Assembly (NCBI GenBank): GCA_902805475.1
Contig: CADCSX010000007.1
Coordinates: forward strand, 806,001-870,000
From: Entonaema liquescens
Lineage: Eukaryota > Ascomycota > Sordariomycetes > Xylariales > Xylariaceae
Direction: 5' to 3'
Length of the DNA: 64,000 bases
The notes under the pieces are model-generated. The model saw nothing but the letters and a program-made list of their open reading frames with translations, was not told where the DNA came from and searched no databases. Positions 1 through 9,959 of the stretch are shown in pieces; the first letter of the stretch is position 1, and every line of letters starts with the position of its first letter. The position numbers and the translations under genes are program-made.

Positions 1-1356
1 TAGCATCGTCTCACTACATCCGAATCTCCCGGTGCGAACGAAAGCTTCCCCGGTTGAGTAACGGTAAGCCGCACAGGGGGTACATTGCTGAGCAAGTATC
101 AACTGGGTGGCATGAGATGCTGGATTAAAGAGTCGTGTCGGTGGCCCTGGAGGCGATTATCAAACACCGCCGGCGTGCATGGTCAAAAAAGCTCCCCCCC
201 CTGCATTGTTTAGTTTGAAGTCACAATAGTAGCTAGTTAATTGAACATTATCAAGTTCATGAGCCACATGTGTCACCACGTTTCCCCAAAAGATTGACCG
301 TGGTTGGGCTCCAACGCGTGGGGCGTGCATGAGCCAGAGAAACGTAACACTCTATCACATGCGCTGCGCCGTTCAAGTCGGCCGTTGGGATGTTTTGGAC
401 TTGCCTTTCCGGTAATCAGCCTTTCGTTGTTAGTACAGATAGACACACACCAAGTAGTAAGCCCTTGAATGATCTAGTAGCATGCGTGTCAGCAACGAGA
501 CGAAGCAAACCACAAGTCTAAGTTATCATTCTTTTTTCCCTCTTATGATAATACCATGGGCACATGACATGCTACGTGCGGCCGCAACCGCATATAACGC
601 CAGACTAGGTAAAGAAGACAAAACGGCACCTGTCTATCCGGAGTTGCGAACCCTATATGATACCGGAACATGGCAGGAGGTAAGGCCGATGGAACTCGGC
701 AGATCGGTTTCAATTTTGGGAGGGGGCGCCGTTGGGTCTTACAGCTACGTTCTTGTGCGAAAAGATGGTTAGCACTAACTACACTGCTGGTCCGTTGCTA
801 TGTTTATCTAAACCGAATCCACTCTTCGGTCTGTGATTCCTTATAGGACTACTACCACTACTACTACTACCTTACCTTATTGTAAGTACCTTTGGATAGG
901 ATAGTAGTAGGTATAATCTCCCATGCATCAGGAGGCAACTTAATATCTATTCATCCGGTAAGACGTATGTAATACGCGCGACATGGGGCTTTTCCCCCAG
1001 TCGCGTGCGAAAGTCTAATGATTATCAAGTTCCGGTCGCAATATGTATCGTATAGGAGACGAACTGGACTGCCGCGAAGATCTCGTCATCATCACCATCA
1101 TGTCCGGATTAGGTAGGTACTCTATCGAGTTAGACTATCTTTTCCCGATGTTCTATTTTCTTTACTTAATTCTTTTTTTTTTTTTTCTCGGCTTCGTCTA
1201 TCGGGCTTGTTGGGGCAGAATGTGGGGGATCGTCAGGACCTGCCGAGCGCTTTTGCTACATACAACATACAGCATACAATACCATATCCATACGTACTGG
1301 TTTCTGATGCGTGGCCCTCGCGTTTCTTCCATGACACTTACATGCAAGGTAAAGTG

Positions 1357-1434
1357 GTATGTATGTATGTATGTATGTATGTATGTATGTATGTATGTAT
1401 GTATGTATGTATGTATGTATGTATGTATGTATGT
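1357..1434. repeat. (GTAT)n microsatellite, about 19.5 units
   Basis: An uninterrupted run of the tetranucleotide GTAT covers 78 bp. It keeps all three plus frames and the minus frames open, so the overlapping open frames around 1043-1551 on both strands are products of the repeat, not genes. A second, shorter GTAT/ATGG cluster lies at about 42577-42612. Confidence 0.95.
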
Positions 1435-2098
1435 GCCTATGATATGGGAGATGTACTTACATGTGACACTCAACTGCGCCACCAGAAAAAGAAGACGGTC
1501 GAAACATGCACGATGCATCTAGTTATACGATCTATACGTAGATATGTATAACTAGGTAGTTATCTATTAAGTCGTGCTGCTTCGTAACTACACGCATACA
1601 TTAATGTACATAATTGACGCATCTAAGCCTACCTTACGTATCAGTCTATTAGAAACATGGTCCTGCATTCTTGACTGATGTATGTGTAGGTATGTATGTG
1701 TATATGTCTATGTAAATAGTAGGCACATATGCATGCAGGCGGATGTAGGGTCGTGGCGGAGAGCGGCCAACATGGCGACCCGCATACGGGATGCATAATA
1801 CATAATACATAAGACATAAGACATAAGACATAATACGGAGTGACTACATAAGATAAATAAAATAAAATAAACTACAACCCCCCTCTTCCTTTACAAGACT
1901 GCCGAAATGCTTCACCGTGATAGAGCACGGCATCGTATAGCGTAGTCGAAGTCGGACTGCGAATAGGGAGGTGAAGAATATGGAAATACGTGGATAACGT
2001 AATATGATCTAACTATCCATCTCACTTCTTCATATTGCCATTAGATAGGTAGGTAGTGCATTGGTAAGTCTTAAGCGCGAGGCGTGGTTTCTGGATGA

Positions 2099-2114
2099 CG
2101 CGCGCGCGCGCGCG
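2099..2114. repeat. (CG)8 dinucleotide run
   Basis: Sixteen alternating C and G bases in otherwise AT-leaning DNA. Alternating CG is a classical Z-DNA-prone sequence. CG is normally rare in repeat DNA that has suffered RIP or deamination, so its survival marks this spot as unmutated. Confidence 0.85.
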
Positions 2115-2433
2115 TTTTTGCAAGGCGCAGAAGGGGAGGGAGTTCGGAGTTACCAGCAGGAATTCTTCTGACGACCGTGTTGTTCCCGAATCCTTTTTAG
2201 GTGCTGACGCTTTTAGATGAGAGAATGCTTCGCTCTCCGCGTGCCCGCGCGCATGAGGCATATTCCAAGGCATGACGATAACAGCCCTACGAGTCTAGTT
2301 TCGTTTTATTTGATTCCTCACGGGGATGGAAGATGAGGTAAGCCTGCCGTTGCAATACGTGCGGCTGAGCCCCAAGCCTAGAAGAATATTCTCCCCCTTT
2401 TCCCCCCTTTTTTTCCTTGTTTTATGTTGTTGT

Positions 2434-2460
2434 CACCACCACCACCACCACCACCACCAC
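2434..2460. repeat. (CAC)9 trinucleotide repeat
   Basis: Nine perfect CAC units follow a polypyrimidine stretch. In the plus frame they would encode polyhistidine within a short open frame (2326-2616), which I do not consider a gene because it has no family resemblance and no coding context. Confidence 0.9.
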
Positions 2461-5400
2461 GATAATACTATCACTTGGAGAAAAAAAGAAAACCCCAAGC
2501 CGGATATTTTACTCTACTTATTTTCTCACCCCCTCTTTTTTTACGACCTGAACACAACAGATAATTTGGAGTACCGTCAGCGATGCTCATTGGTCGCCGT
2601 ACGAAAAGGTAAATGAAGAGAAGAATAAGAAGCTTAAACCTAGGACAAGGGGCTAAGGGTTAATCAAAATTTTAGAGGAATGCAACATAGTAACATTTGG
2701 ACGGGAGTGCCCGAAAGTCTAATTAACCGCGCCGCTTCTTTTCTCCAGATTACTGGTAAACTTTAATCTATAAGTGTCGTTTCGGTTGTTTTTTTTTTTC
2801 GTTTTTTTTTTCTTTCTTTTCCTTTCCATTTATGCATTTGCTATTCGTCATGGGCTTGGGGGCTAGAAGGGATTCGCCATATGTTCTCCATGTGGTGGTA
2901 CATAAAAGCCTCGTCGAAGATTGATTACTATAGGACACATCCCATACCTGCAGAAGCTGATGTCAATTTCCATGGCCGATCGAGCCCTGCAGACTTCCTG
3001 CAGCTGTAGGCTAAATATTGTCTGCCGGTACCCATAGATATAGATGTGCAGATGGGCGCTTTTTTTTTTTTTTTTCTCACTCGTATAAGTGCAGAGTGAG
3101 ATTGATAACCTCGTCACTACCGTATATCATCTCGGTTTCGAAGTCGAAAGGCGCAATATCGCGGCACGAGGGAAGCACAACAGGTAAATGTTACGAGTAA
3201 ACAAGACCGTACCGTTGACCGCTGATTCCAGAGCCTTCGTACTACTAGACTCACGAACGAACAGGCGGTCCCGGACGGACGGCTGGCCAGGCCGAGTAGA
3301 TGCAGCTCGTAAGCAGGAGCGTTGTATCATCTAGATCATACCACCGCCTGTCTGTGCGACGGTCTTGTTCTCCTATAGCCTTGCATACCGAAAGGGACGC
3401 TGACTATTTGAATTATGCGTGGAATAATCGATGATAACACTTCTCCTTGGTAAAGTAAATAGCCTATCTACCTCGCCTTCAGCCCGAGATAACAATGCTT
3501 CCCAACCATCGATCCTTTGGAACTGTTGATCTAGACCGCCGGTCAGCTTTGATATTCGAGTCCTACCAAGACGGGTAGAAGGGGTTACGGGCCAAAGTAT
3601 TTCAACTGTGCCTCCGTGGTGCGCGTGTGGCATTGATAAACATATGACGACGTGCGAAGCATCCCATCCCCGTCTTTGTGTACCGTAGATAATATCTGGC
3701 CGAGCCATTAGGTTATATCGCACGGCGATGCTTATTCCCAGACATCAGCATCCCCGGAGCGTAGGACAGGGTGGAGAAGAATGAGTCTGGATGTTTTCCG
3801 ACCCCAATGACGTTGTTGTCGAAACGACCGTGCATGGCACTTCGAGTAGTTAGTGTGTGTTCGGTGTCTTTAGCTCATCTTAACTCCGGAGATTAGGGGA
3901 TCTAGCTACCTTCGAAACGATAAATATAAAATTATGAGGATCAGAACAGAGTCCTTAACGCTTCATCACACTGTAGCACGGGAAGTGTCGTTAGAAGTGT
4001 CGTTGGGAGATTCAAGCCTCAGCTCCGGTCGTATCCCGGCAAGAAGGATTCTCGCTATATCTTGAATAATGCCTCAACTCATAATATAGATACTTCCATA
4101 GGGTCCTATTGCTCGTGATGGAACCGTCATTACGATTGACGTCCGTCAAATCCTGTAATGGTCGGCCGGTTAACATGATGATTGGCTACCAGGCCGCCAG
4201 CTATCTCAGTACTACATACATCAACACCGAAATTCCGAGTCCCTACTGCTCGCTCCTCGAATCGCTTGTCCGGGTAACGTCTTATGGCATCCGTAGGATT
4301 TCACCATGACTTTGTAAGAGGTGAAGTTATATTATTCGTAAGTGACTTGTCTTCACAAGTCCTCTCTACTCAGCAGTCCGACAAATGTTAAGATACTGAC
4401 TAAGACGCAGCTTACTACCGTATGTTCATGCAAAGACACCGGGGAGCCGATGTATCGTATTAATAGTCCCCCCCTCATCGCTCTATAGTATAAGCTCCTG
4501 GGTCGCGCACCCTTTTCTCTCTCACTGTAAATCAGTTATGAGGAACCTTACAATATGGGTTACCAAAAGGTATTCCCAAAGACAGTGGGGTAGTCTTATG
4601 GGTCTACATGCACACGTATACTTCTTTCAGGTGTCAAAGGATATATAGGGTTAGTTAATGGCCATTGAGGGATAACGAGAGGCCAGCTGCTGGCGATCCA
4701 ATCTATATAAGGAGGATATCCCTACCCCCTCTCCTAGAAAAGAAGAGGGTCCGTAGATGTGTTTATTATACCGTTACTAGACCCGTAACTATCATCCTAC
4801 ATGACTGACAATCTGGTAACAGCTTTATCTCCTTGACTGGTAGTAAAATTACACCCCTTTCGGTAATTCTGTATAATACACGAGGCCCATTTATACACGC
4901 TTTCTAAGCCTAGCCGGAACATAACGTCTTGACAACATTCACTGCCACTTCTAGACTTCTAGGCTTGAAAGAAGGCATCTCCTGGGATGGAGATGATACT
5001 AATGTAGTAGTTTTACTGTAAGAATTCCACCGGCAGTCAACGAGGCCTGGGTCTCTTAGTCAAAGCCTATAGATTGTAGTTATTAATCATAGTAGTATAT
5101 ATATCAACACAGCCAATTCTAGTATGAGTACAGACGATTTAGTTAATCAATGGTCACGTATTGGTGAAGTATCAATCTACTATATTCGCGTGTGTCTGAA
5201 ACCAGGAAATATACCCCAAGAAACGTGGCCTTCAATAAGGACGGGACCGGCGCACTATATAATGTAAAGAGAAAATCCCTACTTACTTTGGTATATCGTA
5301 CGCTCGATTTGGCTACTTCAATGCTCGCAAGATACCGCGGAGGAGGCGAAAGGGAGTTAAGAGCTATGTAGCGAATGAATCGGCAACATAGCTGGCACGG

Positions 5401-5642
5401 ATATGTTATGACGGGCATGATAATTTACCGGTCCACCACCTGCGAAGCTACGTTTAGCGGGGATACAAAACCCTTAGATCTAGCTCCGAATATTGCCTAT
5501 TCCAGAAACCGCGATACTTCGTTTCGAGCGACCGCCTCACCGTGACATCCGGGTAAGGGACGACCTGCCCGGATCACAACAAGGTGTTACTTTTCCTGTA
5601 TATAAGCACACCATCTTGTAAGTATTCGTGAGAAAGCGTAAG

Positions 5643-6247
5643 GTGAAGACCTCGACACCCCTCCTCTTCCTATCCGGAACCCTCGCCGCCCCGTCCGGCA
5701 CCACCTAAACCCGCCTCTAACGTGCACGCGCCCCCTCCAGACCCCGCAGGAGGCGGCAACGCGTACGGGTCTTCCGTCACGCAGGGCATCAAGGCGGTCA
5801 TGGACCAGGTCTCGACTCTTACGAACAAGTGCCCGGACACGGTCGTCGTCACAGTGGGGTACTCGCAGGGCGCGCAGATCATAGACGACGCGTTCTGCGG
5901 CGCTGCCCGCCGACGCGGAGAGCCACATCAAGGCGGTTGTATTCATAGGCGACCCGCGCAATGTGTTGGGGCTGAGGTACAATGTCGGGACGGCGAAGGC
6001 CGGTGGTGTAAGCCCTCTTTTCTTCCCTTCTTGCCGCCGAAACGAGTGACTTAAGTGCTTTGTCCGGTTCGCTGCTCGACCTTCGGGTTACCAGTGCCCC
6101 GTGTACGCGGATAGGATCAGGTCGTACTGCGACGCGGAGGATCCATATTGCTCTAATGGCAATAATGCGCAGCGCCGTCAGCAGTATGTCCAGATTTACG
6201 GTAGGCAGGTCCTTGCGTTTGTGAAGCAGAAGGTTGGCTTTGTATAG
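5643..6247 (+). pseudogene. CE5 acetylxylan esterase / cutinase-family relic
   Basis: The pieces resemble a secreted carbohydrate-esterase family 5 enzyme, which deacetylates xylan or cleaves cutin outside the cell. At 5643 a signal-peptide-like stretch (KTSTPLLFLSGTLAAP) begins with GTG where ATG is expected and soon meets a stop. The central block (5755-5905) has the serine-nucleophile motif GYSQG and ends at AFCG. A block in another frame (about 5908-6008) reads ADAESHIKAVVFIGDPRN. A GTAAGC donor at 6009 follows, and after a putative 48-bp intron comes a C-terminal block (about 6057-6247) with YCDAEDPYCSNGNN. The region holding the first conserved part of the domain is missing, and so is the loop after AFCG, out of frame. 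Where related esterases carry the catalytic His I read Arg (NNAQRRQQY). I infer a dead gene with two internal deletions. The family call is firm; the deletion boundaries are approximate. Confidence 0.8.
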
Positions 6248-6715
6248 GATAAGAATTTTATACCGACGCACGGGAGTGAGTAGCTCAGGCCGGTCTGAGG
6301 ATAGGGTTTGGTGTCCAATGCCCAAAGCTTTTGTATATAGGTAGTTTAGCCGATATAAATAAATGGGAAAATGAGATACCTATGAGTTTATACTATGTAT
6401 TTGAAACTCGATGGAATAGGGGCTCGTGTCCAAATTATGAAGTTTCGTAGGTAGTAACCAACAATCATCGTATAAGATCTTCAATTACCATAACGATAAA
6501 TGACAGGAATGGCGAATTCGTAGGTCATAGGTATTTTCCTTGATTTAATTTCGTTTAACTCATTTCTACAATTCAAGAACTCCGTAATGCCCATGGGTTA
6601 GGTGATAGCAGAGGCGCAATGAACAAACAAATGCTAATAATATAGTCTATTAGTGCTTCCGTGGCAACATTACAGGCGCTATAGTTACAATATCTCTTGC
6701 TCCGAGCATTTTTAT
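6248..6715. other. Intergenic, AT-rich, no gene seen
   Basis: This is the 3' flank of PDX1 (minus strand) on one side and of the CE5 relic on the other. I see no open frame or repeat of note. Confidence 0.6.
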
Positions 6716-8034
6716 TCATAAAACGAGTCGGCCTGGTTCCACTTCTAGCACCGTCTTGACTCTTTGCAGGAAGGCCTTAGCTCTCTTCTCCTCACTCTTA
6801 GGTACGGCGAGACTGAAGATGTTAGAACCAGTTGAGATCCCATCATGCGGGCCGGTCTTTCGCGGCTTAGGGGTGGACTTCACTGATCCAGCTAGGAAAT
6901 CAATAATGTCCACCTGCTTTTGGGGCTTGGGTGCAACGCCGGTGAAGGACGGCGAAGGAAGAGCGGAAATTTGAGGAAGGTATCGACCACGGGAGCCCTT
7001 GGGGCTAGCCTTGTCTAGCCCCAGTACCTGGTTAAACAGTTCATCGGCTGTTGGCTTGTAGTCTGATGGTAAGGGCAATTCATCGTTGGCTACTTCCGTA
7101 GCCCTCGCTACGAATGTTGATAGAGGGATGAAAGTGTCGAGAGTCTTCTCAATCTTCTTCTGAACCTCTATCACAGTCGCAAGCGATATAGTTGTTGACA
7201 ATACCAAAGGTATCTCTGGCACGACTGCCTTTTCTACCTTCTTAGGGGCTTCCTTAGGAGCAGCAATCTTAATGTTGGAGAGGTCGAGGTGTGAGTTATG
7301 GTCAAATCGTGCCTTAATCTCTCCAGGTCTAGCAGAAGGTGCGCTACCAAGGTATGCGAGGACATCACCCTTAAGTAAGCGTCCGGCAGGGCCGGTGGGC
7401 GTTATTTCGCTTACGGCAGATTCGTCCAGTTTGTGCTCCTTTATCAAATGCTCGACTGATGGGTATAGAGGATATTTCTGGGGTGGTGCTTTCTCCCCGG
7501 TTCTCTTCGGTCCACCAGTCTTTTTCTCTGGAGCGGCGCTCTGCGACTCCTGTTTGCGCGACGGTTCCTCTTTTTTGGCTTCCTTCTGCGCGGGCTGTTC
7601 GTCGGCAGGGATCTCCAGAGAGTTAATGTCGTCGCCAGATTCCGCAACAACACCAATTCGAGTGCCAACCTGCACGTTCTTGCTTCCGTCGCCTTGGGTA
7701 ATTTTTACGAGTATCCCATCATCTTGCGCTTCAACATCCATGGTCGCCTTGTCTGTTTCGATCTCGAGTATGACATCGCCGGCGGAAAATGAATCGCCTT
7801 CTTTAATCTTCCAGTTAGCGATATTGCCTTCCGTCATAGTGGGCGATAGGGCCGGCATGGTGAAGTTTTGCGCCGCAAGCGCGGCAGCGGACGTGCGAAA
7901 GCCTACGCGGACCTTGTTAGTGATGTGTACGAGAGCTTCTAAGTTATTAAAATACCTCGACTCGCGGCATCTTGGGCGACCCGTCGGCTTATAAGCCGCG
8001 TTGTTAGGCGGGTTGCTGTCGCGAAAGATGCCAT
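6716..8034 (-). CDS. PDX1: Pyruvate dehydrogenase complex protein X (E3-binding protein)
   Basis: This mitochondrial matrix protein anchors dihydrolipoamide dehydrogenase (E3) to the E2 core of the pyruvate dehydrogenase complex. Exon 1 (8034-7956) encodes an Arg/Ser/Thr-rich targeting sequence. A 53-bp intron (7955-7903, with a CACTAAC branch) leads to exon 2, whose first codons read GFRTSAAALAAQNF, a typical presequence end. A lipoyl domain follows (about residues 42-120) with the lipoyl-lysine motif ETDKATMD (Lys78). An Ala/Pro/Lys/Glu linker comes next, then a peripheral-subunit (E3)-binding domain at about 174-211 (PSVEHLIKEH...GRLLKGDVLAYLG). The C-terminal part (about 230-421) is shorter than an E2 acetyltransferase domain, and I see no HxxxD catalytic motif, as expected for protein X rather than E2. 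The product is 421 aa. The gene is divergent from the membrane-protein gene at 8541. Confidence 0.93.
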
Positions 8035-8540
8035 TGTCGGCTTCTTAAGAAGAAAAAAAAAAGGCTCAATTGAGCTTCTTCACTTTTTTTTTCTCTTCTC
8101 TCGTTAAAACGGAATCCCGATTCGGAGCTTATGAACAAATGCTACGGTTGAGCTTGTTGGGGATTCTCCGGCCTCAACCGAATAATTATCGGAATTGGAA
8201 GGGACGCTATAAAGTTTTACCGTTTCCTATCCCCCCAGCGGACCCTAGAACCCTGTAAGGCTTCCGACGCTGAGGTTTATCTAAAGGATCCACTAAGATG
8301 TACAATTAAGCCTTAAGAGTGCAAGGATGTAGGATATAGGTACTTTAGTACTTGTGGTTGACATATCATCTTATCATCTTATCATATCGATAAAGAATAA
8401 TTATAGTATCGCATGGAGCTCCACCGAAGCTCTATCAAATCCATAAACCATCCCACCTTCAAGTATAAATTTATACGACCACCATACTGTCGCTCTTTAC
8501 CTAACAATGTCAATTGGATTATTCGGCTTATAATTCACAG
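8035..8540. promoter_or_regulatory. Shared divergent intergenic region
   Basis: About 500 bp separate the start codons of PDX1 (minus) and the predicted mitochondrial membrane protein (plus). The region must hold both 5' leaders and promoters. A TATAAATTTATA-like element lies at about 8463-8475, shortly upstream of the plus-strand gene, with tandem TTATCATC-type words at 8366-8385. The exact transcription starts cannot be seen. Confidence 0.5.
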
Positions 8541-9509
8541 ATGACGATACCCATATCCGCCTCTCGGGGGTGTACTCGCCCTATATTTATACTCCACACC
8601 TCCCTCAAATCATCTATCCGAACTGTTAGGGTCCCGCAATGTCTTCGGCCAACTTCCGCTCAAGCATGCGGCCGATCCTTCGCGACGACGGGCCTTAGAT
8701 CTACACCCCCGAAGCAAATTCCCAAAGCCCCCATAAAGCCCTCGTCGCCTCCCCCAACGAAAACCGTACAATCTCCAATTCTAAGTTTTGCGCAGAAGCT
8801 CGCAGAGAAGTCGTCCCCAACGACCTTATACGAAGTAGCTCCTCATAGAGTCTTCTTACTCTCGAGTTACGCAGCCGGCCTCTTTTTCATAGGAACCGCC
8901 GCTATCAATATTGTTTTGAACGTCTATAGCCTGCCGGAAGGACTCCATTGGATTGTTGGTGTTGGGTTTGGTATGGTGGGCCTACTTCTAGCCGCTTTTG
9001 GGACCAGGTTCGCTCTGATGCCTGCGGGTATGGTACGTTCTATCAAGGTGTTACCGGCCAAAGCAATTCAGGCATCGAACCCGGCCGCGAAAGCTGCCAC
9101 ACAAGCAAGTCTACCGGTACGGCTCGAAATCGAAGTCCGACGCTCAGTACCCTTCCCGGGTCTGCCACTACGTCGCATACAGGCCGATCCATACGACGTT
9201 GTCATGAAGGCACCGCTGTTCAATCGCAAGTCGCCCCCATCCGAATACGAGAAGATGCTCCTAAAGAAGCAGGAGGAGGCCAGGCGCAAGCAGGAACGCG
9301 AATATGAGATGAATCACCTGATGACCGCACCGTTCAGGCACGGGAAGCAGGCCATTGCTCTACTCTTCAAGAACTTCCGCCGCGGGATAACAGGCGAGGG
9401 GTTTGCCCCAATTATCGTTAACGGGGTTAAATATAAACTCGATATCACCTCGGCCTACGTTTTAGAGGAGGGACGAGCTTTGGACAGAATCGTGAAAATC
9501 GAAAGATAG
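8541..9509 (+). CDS. Predicted mitochondrial two-helix membrane protein
   Basis: The single-exon gene encodes 322 aa. I chose the ATG at 8541; the open frame extends upstream only through non-ATG codons. The N-terminus is rich in Arg, Ser and Thr with almost no acidic residues (to about residue 95) and carries RSFATTGLRS, which fits a mitochondrial targeting peptide with a cleavage site. Two hydrophobic helices follow at about 104-129 and 136-159 with a short loop between them. After these comes a mainly soluble domain with a highly charged stretch (KKQEEARRKQERE) near residues 245-257. The layout (two helices, then a domain with a late GVKYKLDITSAYVL strand) recalls TMEM223/TMEM186-type inner-membrane assembly factors, but I cannot confirm that family. 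The role is unknown. Divergence from PDX1 agrees with a mitochondrial setting but does not prove it. Confidence 0.7.
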   Translation: MTIPISASRGCTRPIFILHTSLKSSIRTVRVPQCLRPTSAQACGRSFATTGLRSTPPKQIPKAPIKPSSPPPTKTVQSPILSFAQKLAEKSSPTTLYEVAPHRVFLLSSYAAGLFFIGTAAINIVLNVYSLPEGLHWIVGVGFGMVGLLLAAFGTRFALMPAGMVRSIKVLPAKAIQASNPAAKAATQASLPVRLEIEVRRSVPFPGLPLRRIQADPYDVVMKAPLFNRKSPPSEYEKMLLKKQEEARRKQEREYEMNHLMTAPFRHGKQAIALLFKNFRRGITGEGFAPIIVNGVKYKLDITSAYVLEEGRALDRIVKIER

Positions 9510-9576
9510 TCGCGCCCCATCCTAGCACGAGTAGCAGGCAGCGTGTCATATGGTTGTAAGATACGACATTGTACGA

Positions 9577-9959
9577 TTAGGATGGCGTATTTGTGTATGC
9601 TACTACCTGCTGGAGCATTGTACAGAAAGCGGGAGCCTCGTCCTCGACAGGTGGAAGTGGACTATCTAAGTAATGCGACATCGGCATCGACATTTGAGTA
9701 GACATATTCTTTAGGTTTTTATCCCTGTCAAGCATCCTCGACGTCCCCATAGAGATCGGGGGGTTGAGCAAGCTAGTTTCGTCTATCGAGACCAAAGGTC
9801 TCACACAGATCTGTATATACAGCCACCAGGCGTCCAACATAAACACGAAATACTTACAATCCCGCTCACACCTACCGATTTTGCCCTTAATCGCGATTGT
9901 AAGGTGAATATCTTTGTCTCAGAAGTATGTAGAACTCGGAGAAATTTCCTCCTAAACAT
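9577..9959 (-). CDS. Small two-exon candidate gene, unknown function
   Basis: Joining two short open pieces gives a 111-aa frame. Exon 1 runs 9959-9858 (34 codons, starting MFRRKFLRVLHTSETK). A 47-bp intron (9857-9811) has a canonical GTAAGT donor and a TATACAG acceptor. Exon 2 runs 9810-9577 (77 codons plus stop, ending QQVVAYTNTPS). The junction is phase 0 and keeps the frame open. The second exon is acidic and Pro/Met-rich near its end (LPPVEDEAPAF) and looks like a genuine C-terminus. I recognise no family, and further 5' exons are possible because the frame stays open for about 20 codons above the chosen ATG. It converges on the membrane-protein gene, with 67 bp between the stop codons. 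Confidence rests on the splice signals and composition only. Confidence 0.4.

Larger units (their letters stand above)
1..5642. other. Gene-poor left flank with simple repeats
   Basis: I see no intact gene of a known family here. The tract holds several microsatellites (listed separately), a tandem of the octamer ACATAAGA around 1798-1830, and homopolymer runs at about 1168-1187, 2789-2812 and 3059-3075. On the minus strand, 3373-3711 is open for more than 110 codons with mixed, protein-like composition. Shorter open pieces follow it at 3127-3330 and 2940-3110 in other frames. This may be a decayed gene, but I recognise no family. The open frame at 482-772 (plus) is likewise unrecognised. Confidence 0.5.

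Noticed and set aside
1043..1551. Overlapping open frames of 106-159 codons on both strands
   Set aside because: They exist because the GTAT repeat is free of stops in all frames; the flanks show no protein-like composition.
7272..7994. 240-codon plus-strand open frame
   Set aside because: It is the antisense shadow of PDX1, whose domains and splice sites are convincing on the other strand.
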